64,000 nucleotides of DNA from an uncultured Eubacteriales bacterium (lineage in GTDB: Bacteria; Bacillota; Clostridia; Oscillospirales; Acutalibacteraceae): contig CAKSHM010000002.1 of NCBI GenBank assembly GCA_934457415.1, positions 1-64,000 of the forward strand, in the 5' to 3' direction. Shown here piece by piece: positions 27,217-35,724 of the stretch. Both the position numbers and the translations under genes were made by a program. The first letter of the stretch is position 1. Every line of letters starts with the position of its first letter. The notes under the pieces were generated by a model, which worked only from the letters and a program-made list of their open reading frames with translations, did not search any database and was not told the origin of the DNA.

Positions 27217-27278
27217 TACATAAGCAAAGCCGACAAGTTTGAACCCGATTTTAACGGTCAAATTCTCGTCTTTGCTTA
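27122..27278 (-). repeat. Two direct copies of a 55-nt hairpin unit, one inside the FMN aptamer
   Basis: Copy 1 is 27122-27176 (inside the riboswitch variable arm) and copy 2 is 27221-27278 (between promoter and aptamer). They differ at only two positions over 55 bases. Each has 8-bp terminal inverted repeats (AAGCAAAG and CTTTGCTT) and an imperfect hairpin body. This resembles a small hairpin element or an internal duplication. Confidence 0.85.
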
Positions 27279-27282
27279 ACAT

Positions 27283-27312
27283 ATTATATGACTGTATTTT
27301 TAATTTGTCAAG
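27283..27312 (-). promoter_or_regulatory. Promoter of the ribU leader
   Basis: TTGACA (27312-27307), 18-bp spacer, TATAAT (27288-27283) on the minus strand. Transcription would start close to the upstream hairpin copy and then enter the FMN aptamer. Confidence 0.75.
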
Positions 27313-28006
27313 ACACAAAAGCCTTTTCTATTTGTTTTTTCAGCTTATCTATGATCCGCTTTTCAAGCCGTGAAATATAAGACTGCGAAATTCCTAAGGT
27401 ATCGGCGACCTGCTTTTGAGTGTATTCTTTGTAGCCGTTCATACCAAACCGCATTTCCATAATCTGCTTTTCCCTCGGCGGCAGCTCGCTTACGAATTTT
27501 TTTATAAGAGTTTTTTCGTCCTCGCTCTCAATTCCTCTTCCGACCTCATCGGGGTCGGAGCCTAAAATATCGGAAAGCAAAAGCTCGTTTCCGCTTTGAT
27601 CGGTATTTAACGGCTCATCAATAGAAATCTCGTTTTTAAGAGAAGATGTCTTTCTTAAAAACATTAAAATTTCGTTTTCAATGCACCTTGAGGCGTATGT
27701 TGCAAGCTTGATGTTCCTGTCGGGGCAAAATGTATTAACAGCTTTTATAAGCCCGATAGTGCCTATTGAAATCATATCCTCAATATTAGAACCGCTGTCA
27801 AACTTTTTTGCGATATAAACCACAAGCCTTAAATTATGGACTATCAGTTTTTCGTTTTTATCGGGGTCGTCGCTTTCAAGCAGTTTTCTTTCCTCCTCGG
27901 CAGAAAGAGGCTCCGGAAGATTTTCGGGACCGTTTATATAATATGTAGGATTTAAAAGTCCGAGCCTTGAAAGAATTTTTATAATAAATATTTTAAACAG
28001 CTTCAT
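27308..28006 (-). CDS. sigE: RNA polymerase sporulation sigma factor SigE
   Basis: Mother-cell sigma factor, made as an inactive pro-protein. 232 residues: a hydrophobic/basic pro-sequence at the N-terminus (FKIFIIKILSRLGLL), region 2 with LRLVVYIAKKFDSGSNIEDMISIG, NIKLATYASRCIENEILMFLRK (seen in parts), and region 4 with QKQVADTLGISQSYISRLEKRI near the C-terminus. It starts 14 bases after the spoIIGA stop, the conserved spoIIGA-sigE pair, which separates it from sigK. AGGAGA precedes the ATG. Confidence 0.95.
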   Translation of the reverse strand: MKLFKIFIIKILSRLGLLNPTYYINGPENLPEPLSAEEERKLLESDDPDKNEKLIVHNLRLVVYIAKKFDSGSNIEDMISIGTIGLIKAVNTFCPDRNIKLATYASRCIENEILMFLRKTSSLKNEISIDEPLNTDQSGNELLLSDILGSDPDEVGRGIESEDEKTLIKKFVSELPPREKQIMEMRFGMNGYKEYTQKQVADTLGISQSYISRLEKRIIDKLKKQIEKAFVS

Positions 28007-28020
28007 GTTTAAATCTCCTG

Positions 28021-28842
28021 TTACAATAAAATATCGGGATTTATGATTGCTCCGTGGTCTGAAATCGGTGTTTTTGAAATCGCAATAACAGGCTTTGTAA
28101 GAACGGTGCTTTTTTCGCTTTGCTTTATAACCGCCCTGTCGCAGCGGTAGCCGTCTAAGATCTGCGAGCCCGAGACCGTGCCTGCCGGGATTGCCCGATA
28201 TCTTGATTTAAGCCTATGCATGCTGACCTCCGTTTTAAAAAGACTGTCCGCAACTGATTTGTCAACGATTATTATATCGCTCAGACCCATAATATCTGTA
28301 AGACTGTTTCCAGAGTCGCAAAGAGCAGAGGTCGAGACAGAATTTCCGTCAGCCTCAAGGGTTATCTCCACGCTTTTCGCATTTAAGAATTTACAGGAAA
28401 AAATCTTTTCGAAAAGGGTTATCAAAAGATAACCTGCGGCGCTTGAAACGATCAGGACAACAGGGGAGATATTAAAATAGACCACTGCCCCTCTTACAGC
28501 CATGCCTTTAGGGGAAAACAGGGAAAAGACCGCCCACATTGCCCCTGCAAAAAGGCAGGTGACGCCGAAAAAAACAAAGGAATTTTTTAAAAACGGTTTA
28601 ATACCCTTAATTCCGAAGCAAACGGCGCTTAATATAAAGCAAACGGCAAGCTTATAAAAAACATCGAGTAAAATGATATTTTCGCTTATAAATATGTAAA
28701 GTGAGGAAATGCCGCCGGTAAATGCCGCCGCGATAATTCTTAAAAGCCTGCAATTAAGCTTTAAAAGTCTCATTGAGGCCCGCAGAAGAAAATAATCAAT
28801 CACGGTATTTACAAGTATAAGTATATCCGCATAAATTACCAT
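28021..28842 (-). CDS. spoIIGA: Sigma-E processing peptidase SpoIIGA
   Basis: Septum membrane aspartic protease that cleaves pro-sigma-E. 273 residues with five N-terminal membrane helices (residues 4-150) and a C-terminal protease domain. The catalytic aspartate is in ALCDSGNSLTD near residue 180, matching the family D[ST]GN pattern. ATG 28842 has CGGAG upstream; the open frame runs 23 codons further without a ribosome site. It is cotranscribed with sigE. Confidence 0.93.
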   Translation of the reverse strand: MVIYADILILVNTVIDYFLLRASMRLLKLNCRLLRIIAAAFTGGISSLYIFISENIILLDVFYKLAVCFILSAVCFGIKGIKPFLKNSFVFFGVTCLFAGAMWAVFSLFSPKGMAVRGAVVYFNISPVVLIVSSAAGYLLITLFEKIFSCKFLNAKSVEITLEADGNSVSTSALCDSGNSLTDIMGLSDIIIVDKSVADSLFKTEVSMHRLKSRYRAIPAGTVSGSQILDGYRCDRAVIKQSEKSTVLTKPVIAISKTPISDHGAIINPDILL

Positions 28843-28983
28843 GCAAATCAACTCCGTTTTATGCCTGCCTGTAAATATTGTAGCACTCAAAATCCGAAAA
28901 AATTGTCGCAACTAAGGAGAGAATTAAAATTATTTGATTTTTAATTTAAGATAAGATATAATTTATAAAAAGGGGGATATCTG

Positions 28984-30303
28984 ATGATAAATACAGTACA
29001 GATTAACGCGAAAAGGAAAGAAAATGAAGAAAGGTCTTCTTTGCTTATAAAGAGCAGAAAATCCGCTGAGGAAAAGAAAAAGGCCTTGGAAACAAAGCTT
29101 TCGGAACTTAAAAATAAAAACTCGGATATTATAAAAAAGGCGGAAAAAACCGCCGATTTTAACACCGATTTTATTTTTGCGGTATATAATCTTTTGCTAT
29201 GCGGTCTTTTGGTTTTTCTGTTATTCAAAACGCCGTTACTTAAAAGCTATGACGGGCTTGCGGTTTTAAATAAAATGATACAGAGCAATCAAGGGAAAAT
29301 TCTGAATGTTGCTTTTTTGTTGATTTTCTCGCTTTGTATTTTCTTTTTAACGGCAAAGAAGAAAAAGATTTTCAGAATTTTTTTAATACCTGCTGTTATT
29401 TCGGGAATTCTTGGGGTTTATTTTAATTTTCAGTTTTATGCTTTTGTTTTCATTGTTTCGGCGGTTGTAACAGCAGTTAATATGCTTTTAAGAAAAATAA
29501 TCTTCGAAAAAGGGAAGTATAATAATATTTTTCAGCTCCTTTCAAATAAAGGTAAGGTTAAAAAAGCATATTCAGAGATTTATGAAACTCAAAATGAGAT
29601 AAAGAAGCTTCAAAAGGAAATAGAAGTCAGTGATAATGAGCTTTTGGAATTAAACGGAGAATCGGAACAGCTTGAGCTTAAAAAAACCGCTCTTGAGGAT
29701 TATAAAAAGGCATGTATTCTGGCGGCGGATTATCCGAACAGCGCCGTTAAAGCGTATAACCGCTTTGTAAAGTCATATTTTATTTTGGGAGAAACAGGGC
29801 AGGAGTTTTTCGAACTCAGGTCGAAAATGGAAAATGAGGAAAAGGATAATCTTTTTAAATTTGCTCTTGAATTCTGCGAGGACGGCGGTGATCCTTATGA
29901 GTTTTTAAGAATTCTCCAGCTGTCTTTAAATAAGGGCTGTGAAGAGGCAAAAACACTTTTGGGAAAGGTTTTTGCGCAGATTTCAGCCACCGCGGGAAAC
30001 GGGGAATATGAAAAGGCATATTCTCTGCTTCAGCCTTTAATTGAAGCCGGCAGTGCGGATGCGCTGAATATCAAATTACAGCTTGATAATAATCAGATCG
30101 CCATGCAGGCAAGGCTTACAGCTGAAAAGGCGCGTAAAGAGGCTTTCGAAGCCTCTTTAAGACAAAACGCAATGCTTTCGGCCGCTCAGCAGTCGGTGCT
30201 CAGAGAAATGACCGCCATAAGGCAAAATCAGGAATTTGCGCAAACATTGATGCTTAACACAATTGAAGACGCAAGGTTTCACGGAATAAAAATTAAATTC
30301 TAA
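28984..30303 (+). CDS. Coiled-coil membrane protein of unknown function with repeat region
   Basis: 439 residues. A charged coiled coil (1-50) is followed by four hydrophobic segments near 58-78, 103-122, 130-148 and 152-172. A second coiled coil spans roughly 195-250. A helical region at 270-375 has the spacing of Sel1/TPR-like repeats (PYEFLRILQLSLNKGCEEAKTLL and EKAYSLLQPLIEAGSADAL, seen in parts). The C-terminal 50 residues are glutamine- and methionine-rich. I recognise no named family. AGGGGG precedes the ATG. It is divergent from spoIIGA. Confidence 0.75.
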   Translation: MINTVQINAKRKENEERSSLLIKSRKSAEEKKKALETKLSELKNKNSDIIKKAEKTADFNTDFIFAVYNLLLCGLLVFLLFKTPLLKSYDGLAVLNKMIQSNQGKILNVAFLLIFSLCIFFLTAKKKKIFRIFLIPAVISGILGVYFNFQFYAFVFIVSAVVTAVNMLLRKIIFEKGKYNNIFQLLSNKGKVKKAYSEIYETQNEIKKLQKEIEVSDNELLELNGESEQLELKKTALEDYKKACILAADYPNSAVKAYNRFVKSYFILGETGQEFFELRSKMENEEKDNLFKFALEFCEDGGDPYEFLRILQLSLNKGCEEAKTLLGKVFAQISATAGNGEYEKAYSLLQPLIEAGSADALNIKLQLDNNQIAMQARLTAEKARKEAFEASLRQNAMLSAAQQSVLREMTAIRQNQEFAQTLMLNTIEDARFHGIKIKF

Positions 30304-30307
30304 AAAT

Positions 30308-30347
30308 AAAATCTCCTGAGAAACTCTTAATTCCTCAGGAGATTTTT
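30308..30347. terminator. Bidirectional terminator
   Basis: The stem AAATCTCCTGAG pairs with CTCAGGAGATTT, with a T run to the right. It lies between the convergent coiled-coil gene and the small gene at 30358. Confidence 0.85.
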
Positions 30348-30357
30348 AAAAACAGAA

Positions 30358-30537
30358 TTATCTAAACATAGTCTGAACGCCGTCTGCCAAATCGCTTACT
30401 GCTTTAGCTACCTTAGAGGCGCCCTTAGTAATCTTGTGATGATCCTTCATCGCCATTTTGCCGATACAGGTTGCGGCGGCGCCTGCCGCCATGCCTATAC
30501 CTAAGCCTTTAACAAGTGACATAGTTTTGTTTTGCAT
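30358..30537 (-). CDS. Small glycine/alanine-rich protein of unknown function
   Basis: 59 residues. Residues 7-28 are a glycine/alanine-rich hydrophobic stretch (LVKGLGIGMAAGAAATC) that could be a membrane helix. It is followed by a basic amphipathic segment (KMAMKDHHKITKGASKVAKAV) and the end VQTMFR. The short product resembles YtxH-type small membrane proteins only loosely. ATG 30537 has AGGAGG at ideal spacing, and that site lies inside a 12-bp hairpin. It follows rfbC by about 65 bases. Confidence 0.75.
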   Translation of the reverse strand: MQNKTMSLVKGLGIGMAAGAAATCIGKMAMKDHHKITKGASKVAKAVSDLADGVQTMFR

Positions 30538-30541
30538 AAAT

Positions 30542-30583
30542 TAAACCTCCTTTAACGGTAGTATTACCGAAAAAGGAGGTTTA
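30542..30583 (-). promoter_or_regulatory. Hairpin covering the ribosome site of the small gene
   Basis: TAAACCTCCTTT (30542-30553) is perfectly complementary to AAAGGAGGTTTA (30572-30583), with an inner 5-bp stem CGGTA/TACCG. On the minus-strand transcript the second arm contains the AGGAGG ribosome site. It may act as the rfbC terminator, as a translational block, or both. Confidence 0.6.
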
Positions 30584-30601
30584 AAACTCTCTGTACGAAT
30601 T

Positions 30602-31153
30602 TTATTTTTTAAAATCCTTAAAAGGCGGATGAAGCTTATCCTTATCGGAAAGCTTGATTTCCATGCCGTCTGCAATAGGCCATTCAACGCCGATATCGGG
30701 GTCGTTCCACATAAGGCCGCCCTCGTCGTTAGGATGATAAAAATCGTCAACCTTATAAACAAATTCCGCTTCGTCGGAAAGGACCAAAAATCCGTGAGCG
30801 AAGTTTTTGGGAATAAAGAACTGTCTTTTATTTTCGGCCGAGAGAATTACACCCTCCCATTTTCCGAAAGTGGGCGAGCCCTCTCTTAAGTCAACGGCAA
30901 CATCGAAAACCTCGCCTCTGATACAGCGCACAAGCTTTGACTGGCTGTACTGCTTTTGAAAATGAAGTCCTCGAAGAACGCCTTTAGTGGACATAGACTG
31001 ATTGTCCTGAACAAAATCAACGGTTATACCGCCCTTTATGAAATCCTCTTTCTGATAGGTTTCCATAAAGTATCCGCGGCTGTCGCCGAAAGCGGTAGGC
31101 TCAACGATAATTACTCCGTCGATTGAGGTTTTGATAAAATTAAACTTACCCAA
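30602..31153 (-). CDS. rfbC: dTDP-4-dehydrorhamnose 3,5-epimerase
   Basis: Third enzyme of the dTDP-L-rhamnose pathway. 183 residues of the cupin fold. Typical motifs are DSRGYFMETYQ near residue 23, QDNQSMSTKGVLRGLHFQ near 48 (catalytic His in RGLHFQ), KLVRCIRGEVFDVAVDLR near 72 and FIPKNFAHGFLVLSD near 113. It is the last enzyme gene in the order glycosyltransferase-rfbD-rfbB-rfbC, each separated by at most four bases. Confidence 0.96.
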   Translation of the reverse strand: MGKFNFIKTSIDGVIIVEPTAFGDSRGYFMETYQKEDFIKGGITVDFVQDNQSMSTKGVLRGLHFQKQYSQSKLVRCIRGEVFDVAVDLREGSPTFGKWEGVILSAENKRQFFIPKNFAHGFLVLSDEAEFVYKVDDFYHPNDEGGLMWNDPDIGVEWPIADGMEIKLSDKDKLHPPFKDFKK

Positions 31154-31156
31154 AGC

Positions 31157-32224
31157 TTATATCTCCTTTTTAGCGCTGTACATCTTGTCATAATACTTCT
31201 GATAATCGCCGTTTACAACATTCTGTACCCACTCTGTATTTTCGAGATACCACTTAAGAGTCTTTTTAATTCCGACCTCAAAGCAGGTTTCGGGATACCA
31301 GCCGAGCTCGTCTTTGATCTTCTGAGGGTCGATTCCGTATCTGCGGTCATGTCCCTTGCGGTCGGTAACGTGCTTGATCATGTGCTCGCCGACCTCGCTG
31401 TCGACGTTTTCCTTGATATATTCGATTATTGATTTAACTATGAATATATTCGGCTTTTCGTTGTGACCGCCGACATTGTAGACCTCGCCGAGTCTGCCAT
31501 TTCTTATAACCATGTCGATTGCCTTGCAGTGGTCCTCAACATAAAGCCAGTCTCTTATCTGCATTCCGTCGCCGTAAACAGGGAGATCCTTATGCTTTAA
31601 GGTGTTGTTCATGATAAGCGGAATAAGCTTTTCCGGGAACTGATAAGGTCCGTAGTTATTGGAGCAGCGGGTAATATTTACAGGGAATTTATAGGTGTCC
31701 CCGAATGCCTTTACAAAGAAATCGGCAGAAGCCTTTGAAGCGGAATAGGGAGAATGCGGGTCAAGCGGAGTTGTCTCCATGAAATATCCGGTTTCTCCCA
31801 AGGAGCCGTAAACCTCGTCGGTTGAAACCTGTAGGTATTTAACACCGTCTTTATATTTATCGTCGCCGACAGTCCACGCAACCTTTGCGCACTGGAGCAT
31901 ATTAACCGTACCCTCAACATTTGTCTTAACAAAAATTTCGGGGTTTGTAATACTGCGGTCAACATGGCTTTCGGCCGCGAAGTTGACAACATAATCAATA
32001 TCGTTTTCGGCAAAAATTTTGCTTATTGCCTCCCTGTCGCAGATATCCGCCTGAACAAAAGAGTATCTCGGGTTGTTTTCAACACTCTTTAAGTTCTCGA
32101 GATTTCCGGCATAGGTAAGCTTATCGACATTTATAATCTTAACATCGTCGTATTTGCCTAACATATACATAACGAAGTTAGAGCCTATAAAGCCCGCGCC
32201 GCCTGTAACAAGATAAGTTTTCAT
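31157..32224 (-). CDS. rfbB: dTDP-glucose 4,6-dehydratase
   Basis: NAD-dependent short-chain dehydrogenase/reductase that makes dTDP-4-keto-6-deoxyglucose. 355 residues. Glycine motif VTGGAGFIGSNF at residues 6-17, AAESHVDRSI near 86, the catalytic STDEVYGSLG near 133 and the YSASKASADF active site (Tyr/Lys) near 160 are all present. Part of the rfb operon; no rfbA (glucose-1-phosphate thymidylyltransferase) is in the window. Confidence 0.96.
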   Translation of the reverse strand: MKTYLVTGGAGFIGSNFVMYMLGKYDDVKIINVDKLTYAGNLENLKSVENNPRYSFVQADICDREAISKIFAENDIDYVVNFAAESHVDRSITNPEIFVKTNVEGTVNMLQCAKVAWTVGDDKYKDGVKYLQVSTDEVYGSLGETGYFMETTPLDPHSPYSASKASADFFVKAFGDTYKFPVNITRCSNNYGPYQFPEKLIPLIMNNTLKHKDLPVYGDGMQIRDWLYVEDHCKAIDMVIRNGRLGEVYNVGGHNEKPNIFIVKSIIEYIKENVDSEVGEHMIKHVTDRKGHDRRYGIDPQKIKDELGWYPETCFEVGIKKTLKWYLENTEWVQNVVNGDYQKYYDKMYSAKKEI

Positions 32225-32228
32225 AATT

Positions 32229-33110
32229 TCAGTCCTCCACTTTGTTTATATAATCCTTAAGCGCAGCTTTCCAGTCACGCATAAAATTACCTACGCTGCA
32301 TTTTAAGCCGAGATTTTCAAGAGAAGAATACTCGGGTCTTTTTGTGGGACTCTTGTATTCGTCGCTCGTGCAGGGCTTTACAACATCTCCGAATCCCGAA
32401 AGACGGGCGATTTCGCATGCGAATTCATACCATGAGCACTCGCCCTCGCCGGTGCAGTGATAAATTCCGTATTCCTCGGTAATGCCGAGAAGCAAGAGGT
32501 GGTGCGCCAAGTCGTTTGCGTTTGTCGGGTTGCCTCTTTGGTCGTTGACTACGGTAATCGAGCCTCTTTCTCTGATAACCCTGCGGACGGTCTTAACGAA
32601 ATTCTTTCCTATATATCCGTAAAGCCAAGAGGTGCGGACAATAAAGGTTTTATCGTTAAACGCAAGTGCATATTTCTCGCCTAAAGCCTTAGAAGCCCCG
32701 TAAACACTCTGAGGATTTATTATATCCCACTCTGTATATGGCTTTGTTCCGTTTCCCGCAAAAACATAGTCGGTTGAAACATGGATAAATTTAGCGTTTA
32801 CGGCTTTTGCCGCTCTGGCAAGGTTTCTTACCCCTGCCGCGTTAACCTTGTATGCAACATCCTGCATTGTCTCGCAGCCGTCAACATTGGTCATGGCGGC
32901 ACAGTTTATAATTATATCCGGATTTTCGCTCTTTACAAATTCGGTTACAGCCAAGGTATCCGTAATATCAAGCGTGTCAATATCAACAGCACTGATTTCC
33001 GCATCCCTGTACTGCTCGGGGATAGGACCTATTTCGCTTTTCATTGATTTTAAAATTGACTGCAGTTCGTTTCCGAGCTGACCGTGACAGCCGGTTATCA
33101 TTATCTTCAT
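32229..33110 (-). CDS. rfbD: dTDP-4-dehydrorhamnose reductase
   Basis: Final step of dTDP-L-rhamnose synthesis, NADPH-dependent. 293 residues. GCHGQLGNEL near residue 7 is the nucleotide-binding motif, AAMTNVDGCE near 71 is a family signature, STDYVFAGNG near 106 and YGASKALGEKY near 135 hold the catalytic residues. The start overlaps the glycosyltransferase stop as ATGA. Confidence 0.95.
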   Translation of the reverse strand: MKIMITGCHGQLGNELQSILKSMKSEIGPIPEQYRDAEISAVDIDTLDITDTLAVTEFVKSENPDIIINCAAMTNVDGCETMQDVAYKVNAAGVRNLARAAKAVNAKFIHVSTDYVFAGNGTKPYTEWDIINPQSVYGASKALGEKYALAFNDKTFIVRTSWLYGYIGKNFVKTVRRVIRERGSITVVNDQRGNPTNANDLAHHLLLLGITEEYGIYHCTGEGECSWYEFACEIARLSGFGDVVKPCTSDEYKSPTKRPEYSSLENLGLKCSVGNFMRDWKAALKDYINKVED

Positions 33111-33883
33111 TTTTTATGCTTCCTTTTTTGTTTTATTAAAAATTTAAATGCCGAAGACAAATGTATAAATAAGTATTTTATGCTTTTTGCGCTTGACCTG
33201 TCCCAAAGATGGGTTACGCAAAACTTAGGAGCTATAACAGTCCGCCCGAATTCCTGCGCCCTCAGCGTAAGGTCGGCGTCCTCAAGATACATGAAAAATC
33301 TTTCGTCAAACCCGCCCAAAGCCTTAAAAACTTCGCTTCTTATGCACATAAAGCAGCCGGAGCAGAAATCAATGTCGGTAACCGTATCAATATTGTCAAA
33401 TTTTCTTGTGTATTCGTCTCTTACCTTTGAAAGGCTCTTGAAAAGTCTTTCAAGCCTGCCCAAGAAAAGATATTTTGCCGTTGGAATTCTTTTGGGCAGA
33501 AACTGTTCTGTTTTGTCCGAATTTAAAATTTTCGGCATCATAAGCGAGATATCGGGATTTTCGTCCATAAAATCGGCTATATCGCTTAAAACATCGGAGG
33601 ATACCGTAATATCGGGATTTATTATGAAATGATAGTCAAACATTTCATATTCAAGTATCTTATTATGAGCCGCGCCGAAGCCTATATTTTTCCCGTTCTC
33701 AATAAAATTAAGTTTCAGGTCTTTAAGAGCATTGCATGTACCGTCGGAAGAGTTGTTATCAAAAACATAAAGGGATAAATCACGCCTTTTTGTGTTGCTT
33801 AAAAGGCTTTTGCAGGCATTAAGCGTGTTTTCGCGGCTGTTGAAGGTGACGATTGCCGCCGAAATTCTGTTATCCTTGATAAT
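33107..33883 (-). CDS. Family 2 glycosyltransferase (rhamnosyltransferase-like), non-AUG start
   Basis: 258 residues if read from the codon at 33883. The GT2 fold is complete only in this extended frame: AAIVTFNSRENT, VFDNNSSDGT, NIGFGAAHN, then FIINPDI (DxD equivalent), and CSGCFMCIRSEVFKALGGFDERFFMYLEDADLTLR (in parts). It probably adds rhamnose to a surface polysaccharide. The frame has no ATG, GTG or TTG before the conserved N-terminus: after an in-frame TGA it reads GGC ATT ATC AAG. AGGGAG lies six bases before the ATT, so an ATT start, or a sequence error, must be assumed. The first ATG in frame (33643) would delete the nucleotide-binding half. Confidence 0.8.
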   Translation of the reverse strand: MIKDNRISAAIVTFNSRENTLNACKSLLSNTKRRDLSLYVFDNNSSDGTCNALKDLKLNFIENGKNIGFGAAHNKILEYEMFDYHFIINPDITVSSDVLSDIADFMDENPDISLMMPKILNSDKTEQFLPKRIPTAKYLFLGRLERLFKSLSKVRDEYTRKFDNIDTVTDIDFCSGCFMCIRSEVFKALGGFDERFFMYLEDADLTLRAQEFGRTVIAPKFCVTHLWDRSSAKSIKYLFIHLSSAFKFLIKQKRKHKK

Positions 33884-33939
33884 GCCTCACTCCCTTTTTA
33901 TAAAAACAGTTTAACATATTAAAAATATATATTCAAGGT

Positions 33940-34860
33940 TTATTTAAGAAATCCGTTTACGATTTCTTCCTCAGCCTGCTTTTCGGTAAGACCTAAGGTC
34001 ATAAGCTTCATAAGCTGTTCGCCCGCGATTTTTCCTATTGCGGCTTCGTGGATAAGAGAGGCGTCAATATGATTGGCGCTTATCTGCGGAATTGCGCTTA
34101 CCTTTCCCGAATCCATAATAATTGCGTCGCATTCGGTGTGGCCGCTACACAGATTGTTTCCGTTTATATTGGACCTGAAAAGCTGAGAGGAGCTTTCCTT
34201 TGCTACGGAGCGTGAAACGACATTTGCGCTTGAATTTTTACCGTTTAAGTCAACCGAAAAATCCGTTTCGGCCCTCTGAGTGTTCTCGGTGAGGATTTTT
34301 TCGTGAATGATAAGCGTTCCGCCGTCCGAGACTACTGCCTTTGTGGTGCGCAGGGTATTGTCAATTCCGCCTATCTGGCTTGTTTCCATTTCCATACAGC
34401 TGTTTTCACCGAGGTTTACTATGGTTGTGGGGTTCATTATCCTGCTGCCGTTTCCGTCTCCCTCGCCGAAGTGGCGCTCAATATATTTAACCCTTGCGTT
34501 TTTGCCTACAAAAAATGTATGCACTCCGTCATGCGAGGATTTTTTATCTCCGCAGTTGTGAATTCCGCAGCCTGCCATAATCGTTACATCTGAATTTTCG
34601 CCTATTATAAAATCGTTGTAAACAAGGTCGTCAAGCCCTGTTGCGTCAATAACAACAGGAATATGGACCGTTTCGCCCTTGGTATTCGGTCTTATTATAA
34701 TGTCAATTCCCGGCTTGTCCTCTTTGGTCTTTATGTCAATATTAGGGGTAACTTTTCTTTCGACAAGCCTGCCGTTTGCCCGTATATTGTAAGCGCCCTC
34801 CGGCTCGCCGTCCATATCGGCGATTATTTTAAGAAGCTGTCTTTCGGTATCGTTTATCAT
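33940..34860 (-). CDS. SufB/SufD-family Fe-S assembly protein (minimal Suf type)
   Basis: 306 residues, shorter than canonical SufB (about 470). The right-handed beta-helix core is present with SGHTECDAIIMD near residue 234 and the family C-terminus LIHEAAIGKIAGEQLMKLM, followed by a GLTEKQAEEEIVNGFL helix. It pairs with SufC just upstream and forms a two-gene operon without sufS, sufU or sufD. This layout corresponds to the SufBC-like minimal system (SmsCB) described in anaerobes. It is an alternative to, or partner of, the IscSU system at 21-22.6 kb. Confidence 0.9.
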   Translation of the reverse strand: MINDTERQLLKIIADMDGEPEGAYNIRANGRLVERKVTPNIDIKTKEDKPGIDIIIRPNTKGETVHIPVVIDATGLDDLVYNDFIIGENSDVTIMAGCGIHNCGDKKSSHDGVHTFFVGKNARVKYIERHFGEGDGNGSRIMNPTTIVNLGENSCMEMETSQIGGIDNTLRTTKAVVSDGGTLIIHEKILTENTQRAETDFSVDLNGKNSSANVVSRSVAKESSSQLFRSNINGNNLCSGHTECDAIIMDSGKVSAIPQISANHIDASLIHEAAIGKIAGEQLMKLMTLGLTEKQAEEEIVNGFLK

Positions 34861-34861
34861 T

Positions 34862-35599
34862 TTAAAGCGCTCCTTTCAGATTTTCGGTTAAAACGCTGCA
34901 GGCGGTGTTTGTTGTACCTAAAAGCTCGGGCAGAATATCGTCCTTTTTGCCCTGTGCTTTGACCTCGCCTGCCGAAATAACTATAACATTATCGGCAATG
35001 TTTAAAATTCTTTCCTGATGTGAAATAATTATTATCGAGCCGCCCGAACTATCGTGAAGCTTTTCGAAAACCTTGATAAGATTTGAAAAACTCCAGAGGT
35101 CAATCCCTGCCTCCGGCTCGTCAAACAGCGAAATTTTAGTGCTTCTTGCAAGAACCGTCGCAATTTCTATTCTTTTTAACTCGCCGCCCGAAAGCGAAGC
35201 GTTTACCTCGCGGTCGATATAATCGCGCGCGCAAAGACCCACCTGAGAAAGATAATCGCAGGCGTCCGAAATGCTGATTTTTTTATTTGAGGCAAGACGG
35301 ATAAGGTCCTGTACTGTTATTCCCTTGAATCTTACGGGCTGCTGAAAGGCAAAGCTTATTCCCTTGTTTGCTCTTTCGGTTATGTTTAAGCCCGTTATAT
35401 TTTCTCCGTCTAAGAAAATTTCACCCGAAGATGGTGTTATAATTCCCGAAATTATTTTTGCCAGCGTGGATTTCCCGCCGCCGTTAGGTCCGGTGATGGC
35501 AGTAAACCCGTCTCCTATTTTAAGATTTATATTTTTCAGTATTTCTTTCGTTGCACCGTCATTATCGGCAGTGTAGCAGATATTTTTAAGTTCTAGCAT
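34862..35599 (-). CDS. sufC: Fe-S assembly ATPase SufC (SmsC-like)
   Basis: ABC-type ATPase of the SUF system, 245 residues. Walker A GPNGGGKSTLAK near residue 38, signature SLSGGELKRIEIA near 140, Walker B ISLFDEPEAGID near 163 and the histidine in IIISHQERIL are present. ATG 35599 is chosen because GGAGG lies six bases upstream; the frame begins at an upstream TTG inside that site. The stop is one base from the start of the SufB-like gene. Confidence 0.92.
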   Translation of the reverse strand: MLELKNICYTADNDGATKEILKNINLKIGDGFTAITGPNGGGKSTLAKIISGIITPSSGEIFLDGENITGLNITERANKGISFAFQQPVRFKGITVQDLIRLASNKKISISDACDYLSQVGLCARDYIDREVNASLSGGELKRIEIATVLARSTKISLFDEPEAGIDLWSFSNLIKVFEKLHDSSGGSIIIISHQERILNIADNVIVISAGEVKAQGKKDDILPELLGTTNTACSVLTENLKGAL

Positions 35600-35724
35600 A
35601 AATGCCTCCAAGATTTAATAGCTTTTAAATTATACCTTTTTTTTCTTAAAAAATCAATAATATTATTTGAATAATAAAAGTAATTATGATACAATGATTA
35701 AAAATGATTTTCGGAGTTATAAAA

